Shown: one piece after another, positions 1 to 8,610 of the stretch
Layout of the letters: every line of letters begins with the position of its first letter
How positions within the stretch are numbered: position 1 is the first letter of the stretch
Assembly: GCA_016721245.1 (NCBI GenBank)
Contig: JADKIQ010000002.1
Location: 62,001-126,000 of the forward strand
Direction: 5' to 3'
From: Sphingobacteriales bacterium
GTDB lineage: Bacteria > Bacteroidota > Bacteroidia > Chitinophagales > JADIYW01
DNA: 64,000 bases
Position numbers and translations under genes: made by a program
The notes under the pieces: model-generated
Told to the model about the DNA's origin: nothing
Databases searched by the model: none
Seen by the model: the letters and a program-made list of their open reading frames with translations, nothing else

Positions 1-348
1 ACTTTTTATACGTATAATACAGGACCCAGTCCTTTCCGTGCAGATTCTACATATTATACGTATTCAACGAACATAAACAATTTAAAACCGAGTTCATTCG
101 GATTGAATTTTAAAGGAACAGCTTCAATTGCCGGGTACAATATCACTATAAATAAAAATCTTGCAAATCAGTTTATAGCGAATTCTTATATAGCATTTGG
201 GCCTACTATTGCTAAAGTAACTTTACAAACTGATATAAGTTATGCTTTTGATTCCCAAAACAGAGTGATAACTGAAACGAGATCTATGACAACTATTGGA
301 AGTACCGCTGCACCACAAATTACCACATATACATTTGAATATTATTAA
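1..348 (+). CDS. C-terminal part of an unrecognised protein (5' end outside window)
   Basis: The frame is open from base 1 to the TAA at 346-348, giving at least 115 residues. The gene starts upstream of the window. The fragment is rich in Thr, Ser, Tyr and Asn, with alternating polar and aromatic residues typical of a secreted or cell-surface beta-rich protein. Near the end it reads AFDSQNRVITETR, a style seen in secreted Bacteroidota proteins and lipoproteins. No catalytic motif or sorting domain is visible. A strand-like pattern continues to the C-terminus, so it could be the end of a DUF4595-type lipoprotein, but I cannot assign a family. Confidence 0.6.
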   Translation, partial: TFYTYNTGPSPFRADSTYYTYSTNINNLKPSSFGLNFKGTASIAGYNITINKNLANQFIANSYIAFGPTIAKVTLQTDISYAFDSQNRVITETRSMTTIGSTAAPQITTYTFEYY

Positions 349-408
349 CTAGAATATCCAGAATACCGAGTTGCTTACTTTTTTCATTTTAAGACAGTAA
401 CCTTTTGC

Positions 409-439
409 AAAAAAAATCCCGGACATTTCTGTCCGGGAT
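409..439 (-). terminator. Rho-independent terminator for gltBD
   Basis: A perfect 10-bp stem (416-425 with 430-439, ATCCCGGACA and its complement) closes a 4-nt loop. On the minus strand it is followed by a run of eight T (409-416 read in reverse). It lies about 140 nt past the gltD stop, so it best serves the minus-strand gltBD unit. Confidence 0.8.
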
Positions 440-486
440 GGCCACTATAGTAACACAGCAAGCGCAAAAATAGTAGCATATCTTTC

Positions 487-575
487 AATTGTGAGTGTTG
501 AGTTGTGAATTTTGAGTTTTACGCCGTCAATATTATATTTAATTCAAAACTCTCAGTATTCACAATTCACAATTC
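487..575. repeat. Imperfect inverted repeat built from AATTGTGA/TCACAATT units
   Basis: The left arm (487-520) and right arm (541-575) are imperfect reverse complements. Each is made of short repeated words such as AATTGTGA, GTGAATT and TGAGTTTT. The right arm contains a tandem TCACAATTCACAATTC. The element sits between the gltD stop codon and its terminator, has no coding potential, and could form a long AT-rich stem in the gltD 3' untranslated region. Dispersed AATTCACAATTC-like repeats are common between genes in this phylum (recalled, not searched). Confidence 0.5.
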
Positions 576-581
576 AATTCA

Positions 582-2072
582 TCATTCTCCTACAAACAAC
601 AAACCTTTGTCTTTTGCTTCCAGCAGGCTTTCGCCCATCAGGAAGATATCTACCTCTCTGGCACATTCTCTGCCCTCAGAGATGGCCCAAACTACTAAAC
701 TTTGTCCTCTTCTCATATCTCCGGCCGTGAATATTTTATCCACCGCAGTTTTGTAGTTGTTGGCTTTAACATTTCCTCTTTCGTCCAGTTCTACAGGTAG
801 CTGTTGTAGCATGCCTTCGTGCTGCGGATGTACAAATCCCATTGCCAGCAAAGCCAGTTCACAAGGCAAAATCTGTTCAGTTCCTTCAATTTCTACCATT
901 TGTGGTCTGCCATCCACCGTTTTCCACTCTATTTCCGCTATTTTCAGTCCTGTAAGCTCTCCTTTTTCGTTTCCAACAAATTCTTTGGTTAAAATCGACC
1001 ATTTACGCTCGCAACCTTCCTCGTGCGAAGAAGAGGTGCGCAGCATCATTGGCCACAAGGGCCAGGGCGTGCTTTCAGCTCTGTTTTCCGGTGGTTTCGA
1101 TAATAACTCTATTTGCGTCACGGAAGCGGCTCTGTGGCGGTTAGAAGTGCCTACACAGTCGGAACCTGTATCGCCGCCGCCAATCACAATCACGTTTTTG
1201 CCCGTAGCGAAAATATCGCCGTTTTCGTATTTAGAACCGCGGTGATCCACTTCAGGCGTAATTTCAGAAACCCGTTTGTTTTGTTGTGATAAAAATTCCA
1301 TCGCCGGAAAAACACCTTTTAGCTGTCTGCCCGGAATCGGTAAATCTCTCGGAACAGTCGATCCGCCGGAAAGAACTACCGCATCGAAATTCGTTGCTAA
1401 ATCATCCAGGGAAATATCAACTCCAATATTAGTTGATGTTTTAAACACGATGCCTTCTTCTTCCATCAGTTTCACACGTCGTTCCACTACCGTTTTTTCC
1501 AGTTTAAAATCCGGAATACCATAGCGCAACAAACCACCAATTCTGTCGGCACGTTCAAAAACCGTTACGCTGTGACCGGCTTTATTTAATTGTGCCGCTG
1601 CTGCCAGTCCTGCCGGACCAGAACCCACCACCGCCACTTTTTTGCCGGTTCTTTCTTTCGGAATATTGGGTTTAACCAAGCCTAATTCAAAGGCCTTTTC
1701 AATAATGGATTTTTCAATATGCTCAATGGCTACCGGCGGTTGATTGATACCTAACACACAAGCTGATTCGCAGGGTGCGGGGCAAATTCGTCCGGTGAAC
1801 TCAGGAAAATTATTAGTCGATAATAAAATATCAGATGCTAATTTCCAGTCATTGTTATAAACGGCATCATTAAATTCAGGAATAATATTGCCCAGCGGAC
1901 AGCCATTGTGACAAAATGGAACGCCGCAGTCCATACAACGGGCTGCCTGCGTTTTGGTTTTTTCTTCCGCAAACTCCAGATAAATTTCTTTGTACTCGTT
2001 AATGCGTTCTTTGGCATCTTTGTACTTCGGCAATTCTCTGTTGAATTCTAAAAATCCTGTTGGTTTTCCCAT
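582..2072 (-). CDS. gltD: Glutamate synthase [NADPH] small (beta) subunit
   Basis: This is the beta subunit of glutamate synthase, which passes electrons from NADPH through FAD and 4Fe-4S clusters to GltB for making glutamate from glutamine and 2-oxoglutarate in the cytoplasm. The N-terminal cluster-binding cysteines read CMDCGVPFCHNGC and CPAPCESAC. An FAD-binding GSGPAG Rossmann motif follows, then a second NADPH-binding GGGDTGSDC fold in the C-terminal half. I take the ATG at 2072, which gives the family-typical start MGKPTGFLEF; the frame stays open 10 codons further to an ATG at 2102. It lies 129-159 nt downstream of gltB on the same strand, so the two likely form a gltBD operon. Length and motifs are complete. 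Confidence 0.95.
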   Translation of the reverse strand: MGKPTGFLEFNRELPKYKDAKERINEYKEIYLEFAEEKTKTQAARCMDCGVPFCHNGCPLGNIIPEFNDAVYNNDWKLASDILLSTNNFPEFTGRICPAPCESACVLGINQPPVAIEHIEKSIIEKAFELGLVKPNIPKERTGKKVAVVGSGPAGLAAAAQLNKAGHSVTVFERADRIGGLLRYGIPDFKLEKTVVERRVKLMEEEGIVFKTSTNIGVDISLDDLATNFDAVVLSGGSTVPRDLPIPGRQLKGVFPAMEFLSQQNKRVSEITPEVDHRGSKYENGDIFATGKNVIVIGGGDTGSDCVGTSNRHRAASVTQIELLSKPPENRAESTPWPLWPMMLRTSSSHEEGCERKWSILTKEFVGNEKGELTGLKIAEIEWKTVDGRPQMVEIEGTEQILPCELALLAMGFVHPQHEGMLQQLPVELDERGNVKANNYKTAVDKIFTAGDMRRGQSLVVWAISEGRECAREVDIFLMGESLLEAKDKGLLFVGE

Positions 2073-2231
2073 CTTACATTTTAATTTTTTAACCATTTTC
2101 ATGAAGAATTTTCTTTTCTATGCCATCTGTTTAAAATTTTTATTTTGTTTAATAATCTTTTTTCTAAAAACTACATAGAATTCTACGAATTGACATAGCA
2201 GTAAGTCTATGTATCTATGTGGTTTATTTAT

Positions 2232-5200
2232 TTATACGTTTACTTTTCCTGCTTTGTTTTTTCTTTCCAGTAATACTTTCTTGTAATCGGTTGGCATTAC
2301 TTTTACAAAGAATTTTGAAGTCACTTCCCAGTTGTCTAAGATGTTTTTTGCCACATCGCTGTCGGTGTATTTTAAATGCCGTTCAATATGGTGTTTTAAG
2401 ACATCTAAATCATCCGCATCCAGATCTTCCAATGCTACCATTTCCTTATTTACATTTTTAGGAAACGCATTTTCCATATCATATACATAGGCTACACCGC
2501 CGCTCATACCTGCCGCAAAATTTCTTCCTGTTCTACCAAGTATAATTGCCAAACCACCCGTCATGTATTCGCAGCCGTGGTCGCCCACGCCTTCTACCAC
2601 GGCTTTCACACCGGAATTACGTACACAGAAACGCTCACCTGCCATCCCGCGGATATAGGATTCACCGCTGGTGGCACCGTAAAATGCAACGTTGCCGATG
2701 ATAATATTTTCACTAGGTTTAAAGGTGGCTTTAGAAGACGGATATACAATTAATTTTCCGCCGGATAATCCTTTGCCGAAATAATCGTTGGCTTCTCCTT
2801 CCAGTTCGAATTTAATTCCGTGAGCACCAAAAGCTCCAAAGCTTTGTCCGGCACTACCGGTGAATTTATATTGAATCGTATCTTCCGGTAATCCTGCGCC
2901 TTTATATTTTTCGGAAATTTCATAACTCAGCAAAGCACCAACAGTTCTGTCCGTATTGATGATGTTGAATTGTCCGCTTGTCGGAATTTGTGAAGCTAAG
3001 GCATCTTTGGCCGTTTCCACTAAACGCTTATCCAAAATAGCGTCATCAGTAGGATGTGCCTGGCGCATTTGTTTGTACAATCCAACTTCCGGGCCTGCTT
3101 CTTCTTTATAAATAATCGGACTTAAATCTAAGTGCTTATATTTCCAGTGATCGATGCCATCTCTACGTTTTAATAATTGCGTTTGTCCAACCATTTCATT
3201 AATAGTCTTAAATCCAAGTTTTGCCATCCATTCACGCAAATCATTGGCGATAAACGTGAAGAAGTTGATGACATGCTGCGGGTCGCCGGTGAAACGTGCA
3301 CGCAAAATCGGATCCTGTGTGGCAACACCCACCGGACAGGTATTTAAATGGCATTTGCGCATCATGATACAGCCTTCCACTACTAAGGCTGCTGTAGCAA
3401 TACCCCATTCTTCAGCTCCTAATAAAGTAGCAAAAGCGATATCTTTTCCAGTACGTAATTGTCCGTCGGTTTGTAAAGTTACACGGCTGCGTAAATTATT
3501 TTTCACCAAGGTTTGATGTGCTTCCGATAAACCCAGTTCCCAAGGCAAGCCGGCATGTTTGATGGACGAAATAGGAGAGGCTCCTGTGCCGCCATCGTAG
3601 CCGGAAATTAAAATCACATCGGATTTTGCTTTGGCTACACCGGCAGCTACCGTGCCAACCCCTGCTTCTGCAACGAGTTTGGTATTGATACGCGCTTTCG
3701 GATTCGCATTTTTTAAATCAAAAATCAATTGCGCCAAATCCTCGATAGAATAAATATCGTGATGTGGTGGAGGTGAAATTAAACCTACGCCCGGTGTGGA
3801 GTGACGCACTCTTCCAATCCATTCATCCACTTTGTGGCCGGGTAATTGCCCGCCTTCGCCGGGTTTTGCACCCTGCGCGAGTTTTATTTGCAGTTCATCT
3901 GCATTGGCTAAATAATAAGAGGTAACGCCGAACCTTCCTGAAGCCACTTGTTTAATGGCAGAACGTTCCCAGTCGCCGTTTTCTTTTTTCTCAAAACGAA
4001 TTTCATCTTCACCACCTTCGCCGCAATTTGATTTTCCGCCCATTCTGTTCATGGCAATTGCCAGAGTAGAATGTGCTTCATGCGAGATAGAACCGAATGA
4101 CATGGCACCGGTTGCAAAGCGTTTCAAGATACTTTTTATTGGTTCCACTTCTTCAATTGGAACGGGTGTAGCTTTGGAATAATCAAAATCCAGCAGACTT
4201 CGAAGTGTAATTGCTTTCTCTGCCTGATTGTTTATTTTTTCTGCGTATTGTTTATAGATGTTGTAATCATTCTTTTTAGTAGAATGTTGCAGTAAATGAA
4301 TCGTATCCGGATTAAATAAATGCGCTTCACCACGACGTTTCCATTGGTAGTTTCCACCCACTTCCAGATGCGGCGAAACATTTTCAATATCAGGGAATGC
4401 GAGCGCATGACGTTTCAATACTTCTTTAGCGATATCGTCGAAACCCATACCATCTAAACGGGAAATAGAGCCGGTGAAACATTTTTCCACGACTTTTTTA
4501 CTTAAACCCACAATCTCAAAAATCTGAGAACCATGATAGGACTGGTGTGTGGAAATACCCATTTTAGAGAACACTTTCAATAAACCATTGCTGGATGCTT
4601 TGATGAAATTTTCCACCAGTTTTTCATCGGGTTTATTTAAGTGTTTTAGTTTTTCTTTATTTAAATCAAAGATTGTCTGATAGGCTAAATACGGATTGAT
4701 GGAGGTAGCACCATAACCAATATGTGTAGCCATCTGGTGTACTTCACGGATGTCGCCGCTTTCTACCACTAAGGAACAATCGATACGCGTTTTGGTACGA
4801 ATTAAATGATGGTGGATAGCGCCTGTAGCCAATAGAGAAGGAATAGGAGCAAAGTCTTTATTCACGCCTTTATCAGATATAATTATAATATTGTTTCCGT
4901 TCGCCACGGCATCTTCTGCTTCTTTGCAGATTCTTTCAATACTTCTTTCTAACGCACCTTTTTTGCCGCTTGAATTGAAGAGTGCCTGTATGGTGATTAC
5001 TTTAAAATCAGGATGGTTGATGTAACGAAGTTTTGCAATATCGCTATTGGATAAAATCGGCTGACGAATAGCAATCTGTTTACAGTGATGTTCTGTCGTT
5101 GTTAATATACTGCTGGCACCACCTAATGCAGTGAAAGTGCTCATTACCATTCGTTCTCTGATTGGATCGATAGGTGGATTAGTTACCTGTGCAAAGAGTT

Positions 5201-6764
5201 GTTTAAAGTAATTGGATAAATTCTGTGACTGGTCAGATAATACAGCCAGTGGCGTATCTGTTCCCATGGAGCCAATCGGTTCATACGCCGTTTCTGCCAT
5301 AGGTGTTATAATGGTTCTTACATCTTCAGAGGTGTATCCGAATGCCAGCTGTTGCTGCAGTAATTCTTTATGCGATAACTTTTCTTCTTTTATAGTTGAT
5401 TTTGGTAAATCAGAAAACGTTATTTTATGTTTGTTCAGCCATTCGCGATACGGATACTGTGTACAGATATTTTTCTTCAGTTCATCATCAGAAATGATTC
5501 TGCCTTCTTCCATATTAATGATAAACATTTTTCCGGGCTGTAATCTTCCTTTCTGAATCACTTTTTCTTCTTCTGTAGGCAATGCACCGGCTTCCGAAGA
5601 CATCACGACTCTGCCATCATTATATACAACAAAACGAGATGGACGCAATCCATTTCTGTCTAAGGTGGCACCTACCATTTTCCCATCTGTAAAGCAGATA
5701 GATGCAGGGCCATCCCATGGCTCCATCAGGCAATCATGGTATTCGTAAAATGCTTTCTTCCAGTCTTCCATTTGTTCATTGTCCTGCCAGGCTTCCGGAA
5801 TGAGCATCATGATGGCATGTGGCAAAGAACGCCCTGCGAGGTATAATAGCTCTACCACATTATCTAAAGAAGCAGAGTCTGATTGGTCGCGGTAGCAGAT
5901 AGGCATGAACATGTCAATCTCTTCTTTAGTGAAAACATCGCATTCCAGCAAATGCTCACGGGTACGCATCCAGTTCAGGTTACCTTGCAGCGTATTGATT
6001 TCACCGTTGTGTGCAATATATCTGAATGGCTGAGCCAGACGCCAGCGCGGAAATGTATTGGTGGAGAAACGGGAATGTACTAAAGCAAGTGCAGATTCTA
6101 CACTCTCGTCATTTAATTCAGGATAGTACTGACGCACCTGATGTGTCGTTAATTGTCCTTTGTAAATAACGGTGTGGCAAGAAAGATTGGTATAATAAAA
6201 CTGATCTTTGCCGCCTAATATATAGTTGATTTCACGAACGGTGTGTGCACGCAGTACATATAGTTTGCGTTCCAGTTCAATGTCTTCTTTAAAATCAAAT
6301 TCCGGTTTGATGAACAATTGTTCTATACTCGGTTCACCTGATTTTGCGGTTGGACCGATAGGCGAGTTGTCTGTATTTATTTTTCTGTATCCTAAGATGG
6401 TAAACTTAAGTTTCTTAGCGGTTTGTTCTATAAAAGCTTTGCATTCGTTGCGTTTGGTTTCATCCTGCGGAAAGAAAATAAAACCCGTTCCGTATTTCGA
6501 TAAGGCAGGTAAATCGATTCCGATTTTCTTTACTTCATTTTTATAGTATTCATGTGGAATCTGCATTAAGATACCGGCGCCGTCGCCTGTGTTTTCTTCA
6601 CAGCCGCAGGCACCTCGATGTTCCATGTTTTCCAGCATGGTTAAGGCATCACGAATAATACGATGAGATTTTTCACCTTTTAAATGTGCTACGAAACCGA
6701 TGCCGCATGCATCGTGTTCCATTTCAGATAGATATAAACCTTTATGTTCGTTAGTAACACTCAT
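2232..6764 (-). CDS. gltB: Glutamate synthase large (alpha) subunit
   Basis: This is the 1510-residue alpha subunit of glutamate synthase. The order is a class II glutamine amidotransferase domain, a central linker domain, an FMN-binding synthase barrel, and a C-terminal GxGxG beta-helix. The catalytic N-terminal nucleophile is expected to be Cys20 in HDACGIGF, exposed by removing a 19-residue propeptide as in other GltB proteins. The 3Fe-4S cysteines are near residues 1132, 1138 and 1143 (CIMMRKCHLNTC). The glycine-rich KPGEGGQLPGHKV segment of the synthase domain is present. The start at 6764 leaves the usual short propeptide. It is the first gene of the gltBD pair, and the 334-nt AT-rich gap upstream separates it from a divergent porin gene. 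Confidence 0.96.
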   Translation of the reverse strand: MSVTNEHKGLYLSEMEHDACGIGFVAHLKGEKSHRIIRDALTMLENMEHRGACGCEENTGDGAGILMQIPHEYYKNEVKKIGIDLPALSKYGTGFIFFPQDETKRNECKAFIEQTAKKLKFTILGYRKINTDNSPIGPTAKSGEPSIEQLFIKPEFDFKEDIELERKLYVLRAHTVREINYILGGKDQFYYTNLSCHTVIYKGQLTTHQVRQYYPELNDESVESALALVHSRFSTNTFPRWRLAQPFRYIAHNGEINTLQGNLNWMRTREHLLECDVFTKEEIDMFMPICYRDQSDSASLDNVVELLYLAGRSLPHAIMMLIPEAWQDNEQMEDWKKAFYEYHDCLMEPWDGPASICFTDGKMVGATLDRNGLRPSRFVVYNDGRVVMSSEAGALPTEEEKVIQKGRLQPGKMFIINMEEGRIISDDELKKNICTQYPYREWLNKHKITFSDLPKSTIKEEKLSHKELLQQQLAFGYTSEDVRTIITPMAETAYEPIGSMGTDTPLAVLSDQSQNLSNYFKQLFAQVTNPPIDPIRERMVMSTFTALGGASSILTTTEHHCKQIAIRQPILSNSDIAKLRYINHPDFKVITIQALFNSSGKKGALERSIERICKEAEDAVANGNNIIIISDKGVNKDFAPIPSLLATGAIHHHLIRTKTRIDCSLVVESGDIREVHQMATHIGYGATSINPYLAYQTIFDLNKEKLKHLNKPDEKLVENFIKASSNGLLKVFSKMGISTHQSYHGSQIFEIVGLSKKVVEKCFTGSISRLDGMGFDDIAKEVLKRHALAFPDIENVSPHLEVGGNYQWKRRGEAHLFNPDTIHLLQHSTKKNDYNIYKQYAEKINNQAEKAITLRSLLDFDYSKATPVPIEEVEPIKSILKRFATGAMSFGSISHEAHSTLAIAMNRMGGKSNCGEGGEDEIRFEKKENGDWERSAIKQVASGRFGVTSYYLANADELQIKLAQGAKPGEGGQLPGHKVDEWIGRVRHSTPGVGLISPPPHHDIYSIEDLAQLIFDLKNANPKARINTKLVAEAGVGTVAAGVAKAKSDVILISGYDGGTGASPISSIKHAGLPWELGLSEAHQTLVKNNLRSRVTLQTDGQLRTGKDIAFATLLGAEEWGIATAALVVEGCIMMRKCHLNTCPVGVATQDPILRARFTGDPQHVINFFTFIANDLREWMAKLGFKTINEMVGQTQLLKRRDGIDHWKYKHLDLSPIIYKEEAGPEVGLYKQMRQAHPTDDAILDKRLVETAKDALASQIPTSGQFNIINTDRTVGALLSYEISEKYKGAGLPEDTIQYKFTGSAGQSFGAFGAHGIKFELEGEANDYFGKGLSGGKLIVYPSSKATFKPSENIIIGNVAFYGATSGESYIRGMAGERFCVRNSGVKAVVEGVGDHGCEYMTGGLAIILGRTGRNFAAGMSGGVAYVYDMENAFPKNVNKEMVALEDLDADDLDVLKHHIERHLKYTDSDVAKNILDNWEVTSKFFVKVMPTDYKKVLLERKNKAGKVNV

Positions 6765-7098
6765 ATTATGGATAACAATTTGTGATGAAACAGCTTTTAC
6801 AGACTAATTTTTCGCATTTCAGACTGTTTTATAATATTAGCAAAAACTTTCCCTAATTACATTTTCATCTTTTTAAGAAAATCTTAAGCATTGAAAATAA
6901 TCTTAACAATTCAGTTATAAATTGAAATTTTAAATCCATTTACATTTAAGTTATAAAAATAAATATGTGTACTATTTTCTTGAAAATCTATGTTTATTCT
7001 ATTTTAAGTAAAAATTAATAAACTATTTTTAGTAAAATTTATCAAAATTGAAGTTTATACTTGCAAAATAATAATTATTAACATTTAAAATTTGCGCT
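6765..7098. other. Divergent AT-rich intergenic region, gltB to porin gene
   Basis: These 334 nt contain no open gene and must hold the promoters of gltB (leftward) and the porin (rightward). A weak -7-like element TATACTTG (7056-7063; consensus TAnnTTTG) lies 35 nt before the porin ATG, without a clear -33 TTG at the usual spacing. I saw no convincing element for gltB and no operator palindrome. Confidence 0.5.
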
Positions 7099-8280
7099 AT
7101 GAAAAGAATTATGTTTACATTTTTGGTAGGTTTGGTTTCCGTGTCGTTGCTTTCTGCAAAATCTTCTGCAGGAATGATGGCAAAGTGGAAAGCTAAAAAA
7201 GAAGGAGATTCCACAGAAGTTACAAAAAGTTACGAAGAAAAAGTGGAGGATTTTAAGGCTAAAATTCCTTTCGATATCGCAGGTTCAATGGATATGTATA
7301 TTCAAACTAATTTTTTAGGAAAAAGAACAAATGATGTTAAGTACAGGGTTTTTGACCAAAGAGCGAATTCTTTCGAGTTAGGGATGTTCAACTTAATGAT
7401 GTCAAAAACATTTAAAAGAGTAACATTCCTGGGGGATATTGCATTTGGTCCGCGTGCAAATCTTGCTAACTATTCAGCCAACGCTTTGGTGTCTTCCACT
7501 ACTTTTGCATTAAAGCAATTATATATTGCTTACGAACCTATTGACGGATTAAAATTCACCTTGGGTAATTTCAGTACTTTTTTCGGATATGAATTAATCG
7601 AAGCAAACAATAATTTTCATTATTCCTGCTCACAGGCATTTTTAAACGGTCCGTTTTACCACACAGGTTTTAAAATGAATTATACACATAAAAAATTTGG
7701 TATGATGGTAGGTTTCTTCAATGATACCGATACAAAATCTGACGGAGACAGAAATAAATATGTAGGTGCACAATTAAGCTATGCTGATGATAAAACATCT
7801 TTATACATCAATTATCTGGGTGGAAACCAAATGGATAAAAACACAGATACATTGAATAAATTGAATTACAAAAACGGTCTGGACTTAACATTTGCTACTC
7901 GTATCAAAGGAAAAGGCACCATTGCTTTGAATGCTGCCTATTACATGTACCGAAACAAAACATTAGCAGATCCATCTACCATCAACCGCCCTAAATATTA
8001 CACCGCTTATGTATATGGTAATGTTGATTTAGGCAAAAAAGGCAATGGAAAGATTGGTGCACGTGTTGGTTATTTTAACAATACAGATGCTATCGCACTG
8101 GATGCAGTTTCTGCGCATATCGCAGACTTTACGTTAACAGGTCACTATAATATCGGACCGTTACGTTTGGTGCCTGAATTCAGATTAGATTATTCTACTG
8201 AAAAAGTATTCTTAAAACGAAACGGCGATCCGGGCAATTTGCAGACTACATTAAGTCTGGCAGCTATTGTTGGATTCTAA
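7099..8280 (+). CDS. Outer membrane beta-barrel porin (BBP2/OmpL-like)
   Basis: This 393-residue protein has a Sec signal peptide (Lys-Arg start, hydrophobic core, SLLSAKSSA). The rest is beta-barrel-like, with alternating hydrophobic and polar strands ending in an aromatic C-terminal residue (AAIVGF). The segment LGNFSTFFGYELIEA followed by NNNFHYS and FYHTGFK resembles the signature of beta-barrel porin-2 (BBP2, OmpL-like). It probably sits in the outer membrane and passes small solutes; the substrate is unknown. It is transcribed alone, divergent from gltB, with a strong terminator 33 nt after the stop. The family is a motif-based judgement; any other porin-like barrel is the main alternative. 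Confidence 0.75.
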   Translation: MKRIMFTFLVGLVSVSLLSAKSSAGMMAKWKAKKEGDSTEVTKSYEEKVEDFKAKIPFDIAGSMDMYIQTNFLGKRTNDVKYRVFDQRANSFELGMFNLMMSKTFKRVTFLGDIAFGPRANLANYSANALVSSTTFALKQLYIAYEPIDGLKFTLGNFSTFFGYELIEANNNFHYSCSQAFLNGPFYHTGFKMNYTHKKFGMMVGFFNDTDTKSDGDRNKYVGAQLSYADDKTSLYINYLGGNQMDKNTDTLNKLNYKNGLDLTFATRIKGKGTIALNAAYYMYRNKTLADPSTINRPKYYTAYVYGNVDLGKKGNGKIGARVGYFNNTDAIALDAVSAHIADFTLTGHYNIGPLRLVPEFRLDYSTEKVFLKRNGDPGNLQTTLSLAAIVGF

Positions 8281-8312
8281 AAATAATTTATTTACTACTT
8301 GCATACTTTCAG

Positions 8313-8343
8313 AGCCCGGATTTCTATCCGGGCTATTTTTTTT
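8313..8343 (+). terminator. Rho-independent terminator after the porin gene
   Basis: An 8-bp GC-rich stem (AGCCCGGA 8313-8320 with TCCGGGCT 8327-8334) has a 6-nt loop and is followed by eight T residues (8336-8343). It lies 33 nt after the porin stop codon and isolates that gene from the tRNA pair. Confidence 0.9.
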
Positions 8344-8382
8344 AAAACATGAGCAGAGTCGGAAAATATTCGGTAAAAAAAT

Positions 8383-8390
8383 TATCTTTG
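8383..8390 (+). promoter_or_regulatory. Probable -7 promoter element of the tRNA-Leu pair
   Basis: TATCTTTG matches the Bacteroidota sigma-A -7 consensus TAnnTTTG exactly and lies 20 nt before the first tRNA. No TTG is visible 17-23 nt upstream, so only the -7 half is supported. Confidence 0.5.
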
Positions 8391-8409
8391 CAATCTTCAT
8401 TCACATGAT

Positions 8410-8493
8410 GGCCACGTGTTGAAATTGGTAGACAAGCTACTTTGAGGTGGTAGTACCCGAAACGGTGTGCTGGTTCGAGTCCAGTCGTGGTCA
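8410..8493 (+). tRNA. tRNA-Leu (anticodon GAG)
   Basis: An 84-nt class II tRNA folds cleanly. The acceptor stem is 8410-8416 with 8486-8492, carrying one G-T pair. The D arm contains GAAATTGGTAGAC. The anticodon stem CTACT/GGTAG holds the loop TTGAGGT, so the anticodon is GAG. A long variable arm follows, then the T arm GCTGG-TTCGAGT-CCAGT. The discriminator is A8493. The genomic bases after it are C-A-A rather than CCA, so CCA is added enzymatically. It reads CUC/CUU leucine codons and sits 28 nt before a second tRNA-Leu. Confidence 0.95.
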
Positions 8494-8521
8494 CAAAAGT
8501 CTGAAGCAGAAGTTCTTTAAT

Positions 8522-8605
8522 GCCCGGGTGGAGAAATTGGTAGACTTACCAGATTCAGGTTCTGGCGCTGTAAAAGGCATGCAGGTTCGAGTCCTGTTCC
8601 GGGCA
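8522..8605 (+). tRNA. tRNA-Leu (anticodon CAG)
   Basis: This is an 84-nt class II tRNA. The acceptor stem is 8522-8528 with 8598-8604 (GCCCGGG), and the D arm contains GAAATTGGTAGAC. The anticodon stem CCAGA/TCTGG holds the loop TTCAGGT, giving anticodon CAG. A long variable arm and the T arm GCAGG-TTCGAGT-CCTGT follow. The discriminator is A8605, and CCA is not encoded. It decodes CUG and is almost certainly co-transcribed with the upstream tRNA-Leu(GAG). The end lies only 5 nt before the stop codon of the convergent M20 gene. Confidence 0.95.
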
Positions 8606-8610
8606 CTTTT

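Noticed and set aside
757..1245. A 162-codon plus-strand frame opposite gltD
   Set aside because: gltD on the minus strand has full family motifs; this frame has none.
6765..7098. Small RNA gene in the gltB-porin gap
   Set aside because: No terminator-like hairpin or promoter pair encloses a transcript; only AT-rich sequence is seen.
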